The notes below the pieces were generated by a model, which saw only the letters and a program-made list of their open reading frames with translations, had not been told where the DNA came from and made no database searches. This document shows, piece after piece, positions 1 through 7,150 of a stretch of 12,939 nucleotides of DNA (the first letter of the stretch is position 1; each line of letters opens with the position of its first letter). Source of the DNA: Chitinophagaceae bacterium (GTDB lineage Bacteria; Bacteroidota; Bacteroidia; Chitinophagales; Chitinophagaceae); contig JAACZX010000467.1 in assembly GCA_009996555.1 (NCBI GenBank), positions 1 to 12,939 of the forward strand. The letters run 5' to 3'. The position numbers were made by a program, and so were the translations under genes.

Positions 1-363
1 TTCATCATTGCAGGAAAAATATGGGGTTTATGGTTTCCTATTATTCATCACCTGTGGACAAGCTCACTGGTTTTATTTGCAGGAGGTATAAGCTGTCTTT
101 TACTCGCAGTATTCTTTTTAGTGATTGATGTGTGGGGGTATCGTAAATGGTCTTTCCCTTTCATTGTAATTGGTGTTAATGCAATCGCTGTATATGTAGC
201 TACCCATTTGTTCAATTTCAAATTGATCGGCAATGTATTCGTAGGCGGCTTTTCAAAATGGCTGGGATCGGCAAATGGTTTTGTGCAGGCATTGGCCGGA
301 TTAATAGTGGTGTGGTTGATCCTCTACTGGATGTATCGTAAAAAAACATTTATCAAAGTATAA
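1..363 (+). CDS. C-terminal part of a NagX/DUF5009-type membrane acyltransferase (5' truncated by window)
   Basis: The reading frame is open from base 1 to the TAA at 361-363, giving the last 120 residues of a longer protein whose start lies outside the window. What is visible is highly hydrophobic, with about four membrane segments. It contains a run like LWFPIIHHLWTSS, then FLVIDVWG, a Trp-Ser-Phe-Pro-Phe stretch and GVNAIAVYV. This Trp/Pro/Leu-Trp-Thr-Ser followed by a Gly-x-Asn-Ala-Ile pattern is typical of the C-terminus of bacterial relatives of heparan-alpha-glucosaminide N-acetyltransferase (DUF5009, NagX). These are inner-membrane proteins thought to acetylate or transport amino sugars. 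The protein ends with a short basic tail (YRKKTFIKV). The next gene starts 51 bases on in the same direction, so it may be co-transcribed with the glycan-degradation genes. The family call is from pattern memory; the substrate is unknown. Confidence 0.7.
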   Translation, partial: FIIAGKIWGLWFPIIHHLWTSSLVLFAGGISCLLLAVFFLVIDVWGYRKWSFPFIVIGVNAIAVYVATHLFNFKLIGNVFVGGFSKWLGSANGFVQALAGLIVVWLILYWMYRKKTFIKV

Positions 364-414
364 ACGAACATTTTTTATAACCGACTTTATTAAACATTTA
401 ATTCAAAACAGATA

Positions 415-1704
415 ATGATGAAGCAGTTTCGTATTTATTTTTTTGCAGCCATGACCGCCGGATTGTTGCTGGTTTCCTGTAGTGATAACAAAGAACAGCA
501 ATACAATGGCGAGCCAAGCCCTGCTGTTGTTGGTGATGGCCTTGCTAAAACACCTCCCATGGGTTGGAATAGCTGGAATGTTTTTGGAAAAAGCCTCAAC
601 GAACAGAATGTAAAAGAAACAGCAGATGCAATTGCTGCTTCAGGTTTAAAGGATGTGGGATTCGAATATATTGTGCTGGATGATTTCTGGCATGGCGGCC
701 GTGATTCTGTTACAGGGTTGTTGTATGAAAACAAAGAAAAATTTCCTTCAGGAATGAAAGCCCTTGCAGATTATGTACACAGTAAAGGGTTGAAGTTTGG
801 TATTTATTCCGATGCAGGAACAAAAACCTGTGGTGAAATGCCCGGCAGTTATGGGTATGAAGAAAAAGATGCAAAACTGTTTGCAGAATGGGGTGTTGAT
901 TTTGTAAAGTATGATTACTGTTTTGCACCTGATTATACTTCTTCTAATAACGATTATAAAATGGCGTTTAACCGTTACAAAAAAATGGGCGATGCATTGA
1001 AAGCAACAGGCAGACCCATTGTGTTCAGCATTTGTGAGTGGGGACCACGTTCACCATGGTTATGGGGCAAAGAAGCGGGTGGTCACATGTGGCGTACTTC
1101 GTATGATGTAGCAGATATTTGGGATGTACCACGTAATGAGCATAGCCCTATCGGCATCCTTACGTCTATTGATGCAATGGCAGACCTCGGTCGCTTTTCA
1201 GGGCCTGGTGGCTGGAACGATCCGGATATGCTGGTGGTTGGTTTAAACAATGGAGGTTATATCAAAGGCGGCGGTTGTAACGAAATTGAATACCGTACAC
1301 AAATGAATATGTGGTGTATGTTTTCGGCACCGTTGATGATTGGTTGTGATGTGCGTAACATGAGTGAAGAAACAAAAACGATCCTGTTGAATAAAGATAT
1401 TATTGCTATTGACCAGGATACATTAGGTAAACAAGGCTTTCGTGTATATCGTAAAAACGGGTTAGAAGGATGGAAGAAAAACCTCAGTGGCGGAAGAGTT
1501 GCTATTGCATTATTCAACCGCAATGAAGATGAACAGCGGATAAATGTTAACTGGAAGAACCTGGAACTGGACACAACTTTAAAATATGATGCTTATGATG
1601 TGTGGAAACATGCAACAGTTGGAAAAAGCATTCAACAGCTTTCTGCAACATTAAAACCACACGAAAGCCAGGTGTTTGTTTTAACGGTTGCTGAAAACAA
1701 ATAA
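415..1704 (+). CDS. GH27 alpha-galactosidase, lipoprotein
   Basis: A retaining glycoside hydrolase family 27 enzyme that should release terminal alpha-linked galactose (or a related sugar) from oligo- or polysaccharides. Residues 1-22 form a lipoprotein signal ending in LLLVSC, so Cys22 is probably lipidated. The following SDNKE is acidic, as in surface-exposed Bacteroidota lipoproteins. The catalytic barrel runs from about residue 45 (TPPMGWNSWN) to 330. It shows YIVLDDFW (85-92), the nucleophile motif KYDYC with Asp167, ICEWG (206-210), and WRTSYDVADIW, where Asp231 aligns with the general acid/base. GGWNDPDML (265-273) and SAPLMIGCDVRNM are also present. The last ~100 residues fit the usual C-terminal beta-sandwich. 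At 429 residues it is full length. Two adjacent ATGs (415 and 418) could serve as start; the first is used here. Gaps to the neighbours are 51 and 41 bases. Confidence 0.93.
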   Translation: MMKQFRIYFFAAMTAGLLLVSCSDNKEQQYNGEPSPAVVGDGLAKTPPMGWNSWNVFGKSLNEQNVKETADAIAASGLKDVGFEYIVLDDFWHGGRDSVTGLLYENKEKFPSGMKALADYVHSKGLKFGIYSDAGTKTCGEMPGSYGYEEKDAKLFAEWGVDFVKYDYCFAPDYTSSNNDYKMAFNRYKKMGDALKATGRPIVFSICEWGPRSPWLWGKEAGGHMWRTSYDVADIWDVPRNEHSPIGILTSIDAMADLGRFSGPGGWNDPDMLVVGLNNGGYIKGGGCNEIEYRTQMNMWCMFSAPLMIGCDVRNMSEETKTILLNKDIIAIDQDTLGKQGFRVYRKNGLEGWKKNLSGGRVAIALFNRNEDEQRINVNWKNLELDTTLKYDAYDVWKHATVGKSIQQLSATLKPHESQVFVLTVAENK

Positions 1705-1745
1705 AACGCAGGAATAATCTTTCCATTCACCGTAAACTTATTGTT

Positions 1746-3140
1746 ATGGAACATTCAAGAAGATCATTTATTCGCACCACCGGACTGGCAAGCCTTGGCT
1801 TCCTCGGTTTAAGTCAATGTGTGTTATCAGGCTGTAAAGTAAACAGTAGTCCGGCTTACGGTTTTGGCCCTTTGCTGCACCGTGAAGGAGAGATATTGAG
1901 TTTGCCGAAAGGATTTGCAGCAAAAGTGATTTCACGAAAAGGTGATTTGATGAGTGACGGATTTTACTCACCGGGCAATCATGATGGCATGGGTATGTTT
2001 GAACAAAAGGATGGCAAGATTTTGCTTGTGCGTAACCATGAACTTACACCCGGCTCATACGGTGAAGGTCCTTTTGCAAAAGACAAAGCATTGGCAGAAA
2101 AAATCGGCAAGGATAAATTCTATGACTTTGCAAAAGGCGGCGATTTTATTTGTGTGGGCGGAACAACAACCATGTTGTTTAATGAAGCAGATCAGAAAGT
2201 AGAATTGGAATATTTAAGTCTTACAGGAACAGTGCGTAATTGTTCGGGAGGAAAAACTCCATGGAACAGTTGGATTACCTGCGAAGAAACCGCTGCTATG
2301 AAGGGAGATGAAAACGGCGCTTTAGAAAAAGATCACGGCTACAATTTTGAAGTACCTGCAACAGATAAAATAGGAGTTGTTGATCCTGTTCCGTTGAAAG
2401 CAATGGGCCGGTTTGTGCACGAGTCAGCAGCGGTTGATCCTGTTACCGGTATTGTTTACCAAACAGAAGATGAATCAGATGGTTTGTTCTATCGTTTCAT
2501 TCCTGTTGAACCCGGCGCTTTGCATAAAGGCGGACGTTTGCAATGCCTTGCTGTAAACGATTGGAAAGCGGCTGATACAAGAAACTACAGCGGATCAACA
2601 AAACAACGCTACCCCGACAGAAAACCAATGAGTGTATCCTGGATTGATCTTGATGAAACAGATAATCCGAATAACGATCTGCGTATGCGTGGTCATAAAG
2701 CAGGTGCAGCCATTTTTTCGTCTGGCGAAGGAATGACTTACGGGAATGGCGAATTGTTTTTCACCTGCAGTTCCGGCGGTTCTGTCAACAACGGACAGAT
2801 ATTCCGTTATGTGCCCAGCAAGTTCGAAGGAACGCCGCAGGAAAAAGATGCCCCCGGTACATTGGAGCTGTTTATTGAATCGGCAAGTGATGATACATTT
2901 CGCTATTGCGATAATATCACCATTGCGCCCTGGGGCGATGTAGTGATTTGCGAAGACAGTGATGATGCACGTATCATCGGTATTACACCCGATGGTCATG
3001 CCTATATCATTGCACAGAATATCGGTTACAGAGAATCAGAATTTGCAGGACCGGTCTTTTCTCCATCAGGTAAAACATTATTTGTAAATATCCAATCACC
3101 CGGACTTACGCTTGCTATAACAGGTCCGTGGAGATCCTGA
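1746..3140 (+). CDS. PhoX-family (DUF839) phosphatase-like protein, Tat-exported, possibly a lipoprotein
   Basis: A member of the PhoX/DUF839 beta-propeller family, whose characterised members are Fe/Ca-dependent alkaline phosphatases of the periplasm or cell surface. The N-terminus carries a twin-arginine signal, SRRSFIR (4-10), followed by a hydrophobic stretch. LSGC at 27-30 fits a lipobox, so the protein may be lipidated after Tat export. Family signatures are in order: RNHE (96-99), GGTTT (138-142), RNCSGG (164-169), TPWNSWITCEE (171-181), GRFVHESAAVDPVTG (221-235) and EDESDGLFYRF (241-251). A CEDSDDARI stretch lies near the end. These Cys, Glu and Asp positions are the kind that hold metals in PhoX. 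At 464 residues it is shorter than Pseudomonas-type PhoX, as many Bacteroidota members are. Its real substrate may not be a phosphate monoester: the neighbours are sugar and ester hydrolases, not phosphate-uptake genes. Confidence 0.87.
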   Translation: MEHSRRSFIRTTGLASLGFLGLSQCVLSGCKVNSSPAYGFGPLLHREGEILSLPKGFAAKVISRKGDLMSDGFYSPGNHDGMGMFEQKDGKILLVRNHELTPGSYGEGPFAKDKALAEKIGKDKFYDFAKGGDFICVGGTTTMLFNEADQKVELEYLSLTGTVRNCSGGKTPWNSWITCEETAAMKGDENGALEKDHGYNFEVPATDKIGVVDPVPLKAMGRFVHESAAVDPVTGIVYQTEDESDGLFYRFIPVEPGALHKGGRLQCLAVNDWKAADTRNYSGSTKQRYPDRKPMSVSWIDLDETDNPNNDLRMRGHKAGAAIFSSGEGMTYGNGELFFTCSSGGSVNNGQIFRYVPSKFEGTPQEKDAPGTLELFIESASDDTFRYCDNITIAPWGDVVICEDSDDARIIGITPDGHAYIIAQNIGYRESEFAGPVFSPSGKTLFVNIQSPGLTLAITGPWRS

Positions 3141-3179
3141 TATTTTTTTTCTTATTCAACTTCATTCAAATTTTCATCC

Positions 3180-4607
3180 ATGTTATTACGCTCACTGGTT
3201 GTTACTTGTTTTCTTATTGTTTCTTTATTCTCTGCGGCACAAACTCCGGCCGATGTTTACAGAAGGCCATTGGAAGATGTGCTCAAGAGCATTGAAAAAA
3301 CATTCAATGTGCAATTGAAGTATGACGACCGTACTGTTTCAAAAAAAACAGTTGAGTTTGCCAATTGGCGTTTTACATCGGATGTAAAAACAACGTTGGA
3401 TAATGTTCTCCGTCCGCTTGATCTGATTTATCGTGAAACAGGAAAAAACAGTTATGCTGTTTCTTCTTATGATTACTATCGTCGTTCAGAAGCTGAAGGA
3501 AAAAAACATCTTGATCAGTTGCTGGCTGCATATCCAAGTGCAGCAGCATTTGATCAACGGAAAGCTGATTTACGTAAATCAATTGCAGCAGCACTTGGTT
3601 TATCATTAACAGCAGAAAGAACATCCTTAAATCCCATCTTCCGCAAAAAGATAGTAATGGATGGATATACGGTGGAAAATGTAGCATTTGAAAGTATTCC
3701 CGGTTATTATGTTACAGGAACATTGTACAGACCGTTGAAAGGTAAAGGCCCTTTTCCGGTAGTATTAAACCCACATGGGCATTTTTTTAATGAACAGGAT
3801 CCGCCCAATCCAAAAGACAGCAGCCGCTACCGTGCAGATATGCAGATACGTTGAGCAACACTTGCAAGAATGGGGGCTATTGCTTTGAGCTATGATATGT
3901 ATGCATGGGGTGAGTCGGCAGCAATGAGTGGCAGTATGTCGTATCATGATATGAGCTTTGCTGCATCCATTCAAACATGGAACAGTATCCGTGCATTAGA
4001 TTTTCTGTTGTCGTTACCAAATGCAGATAAAACAAGAGTAGGAGTAACAGGAGCATCCGGTGGCGGTACACAGGCTTTTTTATTGGCTGCTTTAGACGAA
4101 CGTGTAACTGTTAGCGTTCCTGTGGTAATGGTGTCGTCTGCATTTTATGGTGGCTGTGCATGCGAAAGTGGCTTGCCCATTCATGACGGATGTAACGGAC
4201 ACAAAACAAATAACACGGAGATTGCTGCTATGATTGCGCCAAAACCGTTGATGGTTATTTCTGATGGCGATGACTGGACTGTATCTGTGCCAGGAACAGA
4301 TTTTCCGTATCTGCAGAAAATATTTGGCATGTACGGCAAAAAAGAAAATGTGGAAAGTGTTTATCTCGCCAATGAAGGACACGACTATGGTTTAAGTAAA
4401 CGCATTCCTGCATATAAATTTCTTGCAAAAGGTTTAGCATTGAACATTGCAACTGTTACAGGAAAAGATGGCAGCATCAATGAAAAGGGGATTAGCATTC
4501 AAACAAACGATGAACTAAGAGTCTTCAGTTCATTTCCCTTACCTGCCAATGCGCTTCGTTCACATGATCAGATCGTTGAAAAATTCCAGTCATTACATAA
4601 GCTTTAG
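3180..4607 (+). pseudogene. Secreted acetylxylan-esterase-like alpha/beta hydrolase with STN-like N-terminal domain, interrupted by an in-frame TGA
   Basis: Two open stretches (3180-3854 and 3855-4607) lie in the same frame and together make one 475-codon gene, split only by TGA at codon 225. Residues 1-20 are a signal peptide, with likely cleavage before Gln21 (FSAA-Q). Residues ~28-96 (PLEDVLKSIEKTFNVQLKYD... to ...NSYAVSS) resemble the STN/DUF4974 domains seen in TonB receptors and FecR anti-sigma factors. The alpha/beta hydrolase follows. NPHGH (197-201) supplies the oxyanion-hole region, GASGGG (nucleophile Ser293) lies at 291-296, ISDGDDWT carries the acid around 364-365, and EGHDYG gives His401. 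Cys-rich GGCACE and HDGCNGH segments also fit multi-domain acetyl esterases of Bacteroidota and Planctomycetota. The stop splits the oxyanion region from the triad. ATG 3870 could start a signal-less fragment, but that would lack core strands. It is either a recent pseudogene, a sequence error, or recoded. Confidence 0.82.
3852..3854 (+). other. In-frame TGA interrupting the esterase gene
   Basis: The codon follows RADMQIR and precedes ATLARMGAIALSYDM in one uninterrupted frame. From memory of this esterase family, homologs read Arg-Cys-Ala-x-Leu/Phe-Ala-Arg-x-Gly here. The stop therefore sits at a Cys position, one base change from TGC or TGT. A weak 5-bp stem (AGCAA 3854-3858 with TTGCT 3880-3884) lies just downstream; it is not convincing as a SECIS element. 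Confidence 0.85.
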
Positions 4608-4650
4608 TAATAACTGGATGCATTGACCGGAAATAACGATTGCATACATA

Positions 4651-5205
4651 ATGACAGCTGCTAAAAAAATACTGCAATTCAGTTCTGCTGATTTCATGTT
4701 CAGTTATAAAGAACATAACATAAGCAGCAGCGTTAACCGGCCGGTGGAGACAATTTGTATTGCCACTTCTGCCAAAAGAAATCATCATGTTACACTCCCC
4801 GAAAGCGGGGTATGTCCGCCATCTGTTTTATCAGCTGAAAATCATTGGCCACTCATACTCGATATTGCGTTGGATCCCGATCTTGAATTAATCATTATCA
4901 ACCAACAACCGTCTGCTAACGATTTAATGCCTGATAATATTTATCAATTACCACCCGCTTCAATCTCTGGTAAATTACTCTCGCTCTTATACTGGCGTTT
5001 CCGTCATCAGTCCGAAGCTGGCGCTTCCGGGTTTAAAATAATCTGCAGAGATAACAAAGGAAATCATCCTCAACTGATAGAGTCATTAATCATGGAGATG
5101 GCGCATCTCAACAATCTTCCTCCTGCCTTCCTCGACTGGATTGAAAATGCAAACAAATTTTACCAACTGACTATTGCTGGTTCAGAACATGACAGCAGCT
5201 GTTAA
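4651..5205 (+). CDS. Stand-alone protein resembling the N-terminal half of tagaturonate reductase (UxaB-like), cofactor motif lost
   Basis: A 184-residue protein with no signal peptide or membrane segment. By eye it tracks the N-terminal Rossmann half of UxaB (altronate/tagaturonate oxidoreductase). LQFSSADF (8-15) sits where UxaB has IQFGEGNFLR. ALDPDLELIIINQ (73-85) fits the strand UxaB reads as NPEMRFVFSNT. PASISGKLLSLLYWRF (102-117) fits the PA-x-x-x-x-KL-x-x-LL-x-x-RF stretch. FKIICRDNKGNHPQLIESLI through AFLDWIENANKF (128-170) fits UxaB's [20 protein letters not shown] through AFIQWLDQANSF. The glycine-rich nucleotide loop is gone, and the whole C-terminal catalytic domain is missing; the protein stops about 14 residues past the match. 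It is unlikely to be an active dehydrogenase; it may be a decayed copy or a repurposed domain. It starts 43 bases after the esterase and ends flush against the convergent AraC gene. Confidence 0.65.
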   Translation: MTAAKKILQFSSADFMFSYKEHNISSSVNRPVETICIATSAKRNHHVTLPESGVCPPSVLSAENHWPLILDIALDPDLELIIINQQPSANDLMPDNIYQLPPASISGKLLSLLYWRFRHQSEAGASGFKIICRDNKGNHPQLIESLIMEMAHLNNLPPAFLDWIENANKFYQLTIAGSEHDSSC

Positions 5206-6078
5206 TTAATCAATTGTTTTCAAAAAACGCCCACGGTATTCTTTCGGAATAATTCCTGTTATTTTTTTGAAATGACGGTAGAAATTAGAAAGGTTATCGA
5301 AGCCACTGTGATAACTGATTTCAGAAATGCTGTAATTATTTTCCATTAACATCCGGCAGGCATGACCAATCCTGATCTCAGTAACATAATCAGAAAAAGT
5401 TTTACGGGTGTGGTGTTTGAAGTATCTTGAAAATGCCGCTACACTCATGTTTAGTTTGCTGGCAATATCCTGTATATAGATTTCTTCCGTATAGTTTTTC
5501 ATAATAAACTCAAATACTTTATTGATTTTTTCGGAATCGCCTGTGGTGCTCGCAGAAAAACCTGAAGACAATAAAGGCTTCAGATCATTACTGCCTGACA
5601 TACGCATCAATATTTCCAGAAGACTGATTAAACGCTGCGGCGATTTTTCATTGATCATTTCCTGCAACCTGCTAACAACATATTTCTTGGTTTTTCCCTG
5701 AACCTCCAAGGCCAATGATGAACGTTCCAGCATTTTACTTACGAGTTTCATTTCCGGCAAATCAAAAAACTGGCTGCCAAGAAAATCTTTCGTAAAATGA
5801 ACAAAAATAGAGCGGGCAGCAGCAGTACTTTTCCGTGAATAATATTCTTCGTTGTTGCGATACAAATGAGGAATATTAGAACCGATAAGACATAGATCTC
5901 CGTCTTCAAAATGACTGACATTGTCCCCAATAAAACGGGTGCCCCGGCTTTTGTCAATTAACACCAGCTCGTACTCTTTATGAAAATGCCAGGGGTTAGC
6001 AAAATGATCCAGTTCAAGTACTTTAAACAAAAATGAAGCATCCGATTCAATGGGTAATTTATGTAATTGCGGTCTCAT
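5206..6078 (-). CDS. AraC-family transcriptional regulator with N-terminal cupin domain
   Basis: A 290-residue regulator. Residues ~15-95 form an AraC-type cupin sensor: HFHKEYELVLI (31-41), GTRFIGDN (46-53) and GDLCLIGSNIPH (60-71). A helical linker follows. The DNA-binding domain has two helix-turn-helix units: the first ~198-221 (EEIYIQDIASKLNMSVAAFSRYF) and the second ~248-273 (NYSISEISYHSGFDNLSNFYRHFK). The domain ends with the usual P-x-E-Y-R. The family normally binds a small ligand, often a sugar or sugar acid, in the cupin and activates adjacent catabolic genes. Here the gene is divergent from the eight-gene operon starting at 6350, so it is probably that operon's regulator and may also control itself. 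Its stop codon abuts the stop of the convergent UxaB-like gene. The ligand cannot be read from the sequence. Confidence 0.92.
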   Translation of the reverse strand: MRPQLHKLPIESDASFLFKVLELDHFANPWHFHKEYELVLIDKSRGTRFIGDNVSHFEDGDLCLIGSNIPHLYRNNEEYYSRKSTAAARSIFVHFTKDFLGSQFFDLPEMKLVSKMLERSSLALEVQGKTKKYVVSRLQEMINEKSPQRLISLLEILMRMSGSNDLKPLLSSGFSASTTGDSEKINKVFEFIMKNYTEEIYIQDIASKLNMSVAAFSRYFKHHTRKTFSDYVTEIRIGHACRMLMENNYSISEISYHSGFDNLSNFYRHFKKITGIIPKEYRGRFLKTID

Positions 6079-6349
6079 ATACTATATTAACAATACCCGG
6101 GCAATATACATTTTCTTAATGTTCTAAAAGTATATGTTTTGTATTTTTTATTTAGCTTAACATGTCATAAATTATTCATTATGAAGTGGGAGTAAAATAA
6201 TCCGGTGCAAAAAGAATTGTTTCCATTTCTTCAAGGTAATAAAACAAAACAAACGAGTATTCGTGTTAATAAAGTATACATAATCAATTAATAAAGCGAA
6301 TAAAAAGATTTCATCTGTCAATAATTTTATCACCAGTTAAACTAACAGA
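6079..6349. promoter_or_regulatory. Divergent intergenic region between the AraC regulator and the catabolic operon
   Basis: 271 AT-rich bases with no plausible gene, which must hold the start signals for both directions. I see no full Bacteroidota promoter (TTG, ~20 bases, TAnnTTTG) on either strand. The nearest -7-like matches each miss one base: TAATTTTA at 6322-6329 (+ strand) and TACTTTTA on the minus strand around 6126-6133. Neither has a clear upstream TTG. Candidate operator elements are the inverted repeat at 6253-6264, the 8-mer AAAGTATA occurring twice in the same orientation (6127-6134 and 6271-6278), and a CCCGGG palindrome at 6096-6101 close to the regulator's start. The functional assignment rests on position, not motif strength. 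Confidence 0.55.
6253..6264. promoter_or_regulatory. Short inverted repeat ACGA-N4-TCGT, possible operator
   Basis: ACGA (6253-6256) and TCGT (6261-6264) are exact inverted repeats separated by GTAT, in otherwise AT-rich DNA about 85 bases upstream of the operon's first start codon. The GC content and symmetry stand out locally. AraC-family proteins more often use direct repeats, so this could belong to another regulator or be chance. Confidence 0.25.
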
Positions 6350-7150
6350 ATGTTATTATCAGAACTCAGTATTGCGGCCTTAAACAGAACAGACAAAGAG
6401 AACATTGTGGTGCTGTTGCCGGTAGGTGCTATTGAACAACACGGGCCTCACCTGGCAGTATCATGTGATACCACACTTGTATCGCATGTATCAGCAGGAG
6501 CAGAGCAGCAGTTGCAGGATCAGTTGTTATTATGTCCCACGTTGCCCTATGGTTCCAGTCATCATCATATTCCTTTTGGTGGTACTGTCAGTATTTCAGC
6601 AGCAGTATATACACAAGTGCTCGTTGAAATGACAGAGTCATTATTGCACAGTGGTTTTCGTCGCATAGTTATACTAAATGGTCATGGTGGAAATATTACA
6701 CCGGGCAAACAGGCACTCTCTATCCTCAGTGCCAAATATGATCTTACCCTTAATCCAAATATTGTGTTTGCCACTTACTGGGAGTTGGCAGGTGCATGGT
6801 TTGCAGGAAATCCACCAATGGAAACGCCTGCGCTTAGTCATGCATGTGAGTATGAAACAAGTTTACTGCTTCACCTGTCACCGGGTAAAGTATACCCGCA
6901 GGAAATACAAAGAGCCAAACGCCCGGTAAGCAATGGATTTATTCCGTTTGAAGATGATGAGCCTTACAAAGGAGTAACAATGGTAAAACAAACACCTTTT
7001 ATATCCAGCAATGGCAGCAGTGGTGAACCTCAATTGGGAACAGCCGCAAAAGGAGAGCATTTATTCAATCATGCCGTAAGTGCCCTTGTAAATTTTATTC
7101 AGTCATTTAAAGAATGGCCTTTCCTTGAAAACCTGCAACAAAAATCATGA
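6350..7150 (+). CDS. Creatininase-family metal-dependent amidohydrolase
   Basis: A 266-residue cytoplasmic protein of the creatininase family (creatinine amidohydrolase; relatives include MftE and ArfB), metalloenzymes that open cyclic amides or cleave C-N bonds. Visible metal-site residues are Glu29 and His31 in GAIEQHGPHL, Asp40 in SCDTT, and His112 in LNGHGGN. A Glu lies at 167 or 169 in HACEYETS. The Glu29-His31-Asp40 spacing matches creatininase itself. PYGSSHHHIPFGGTVSI (66-82) is the usual substrate-side loop. The family motif NGHGGN replaces creatininase's NGHYEN, so it is a family member but not a creatininase proper. It is the first gene of the operon, and its stop overlaps the next start (ATGA at 7147-7150). 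The substrate is unknown; a lactam, amide or possibly a lactone fits the context. Confidence 0.85.
   Translation: MLLSELSIAALNRTDKENIVVLLPVGAIEQHGPHLAVSCDTTLVSHVSAGAEQQLQDQLLLCPTLPYGSSHHHIPFGGTVSISAAVYTQVLVEMTESLLHSGFRRIVILNGHGGNITPGKQALSILSAKYDLTLNPNIVFATYWELAGAWFAGNPPMETPALSHACEYETSLLLHLSPGKVYPQEIQRAKRPVSNGFIPFEDDEPYKGVTMVKQTPFISSNGSSGEPQLGTAAKGEHLFNHAVSALVNFIQSFKEWPFLENLQQKS

Noticed and set aside
364..414. Terminator or promoter between the acyltransferase and the alpha-galactosidase
   Set aside because: No stem-loop and no TAnnTTTG-type box could be found in these 51 bases.
1257..1574. Minus-strand open frame of 105 codons inside the alpha-galactosidase gene
   Set aside because: Its translation is a shadow of strongly conserved GH27 coding sequence and shows no domain of its own.
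2595..2999. Minus-strand open frame of 134 codons inside the PhoX-family gene
   Set aside because: No recognisable features, and it lies fully within a conserved plus-strand coding region.
3852..3900. TGA read as selenocysteine with a downstream SECIS hairpin
   Set aside because: Only a 5-bp stem with a 21-base loop can be drawn, the codon is not the catalytic residue, and Sec machinery is rare in this phylum. It is kept only as an alternative to test.
3870..4607. Second half of the esterase as an independent gene starting at ATG 3870
   Set aside because: It is in the same frame as the first half, begins in the middle of a conserved stretch, and would lack the signal peptide, the oxyanion-hole segment and core strands.
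6214..6252. Possible hairpin between TTGTTT and AAACAA in the intergenic region
   Set aside because: Low-complexity A/T sequence with a large loop and only six pairs; expected by chance.
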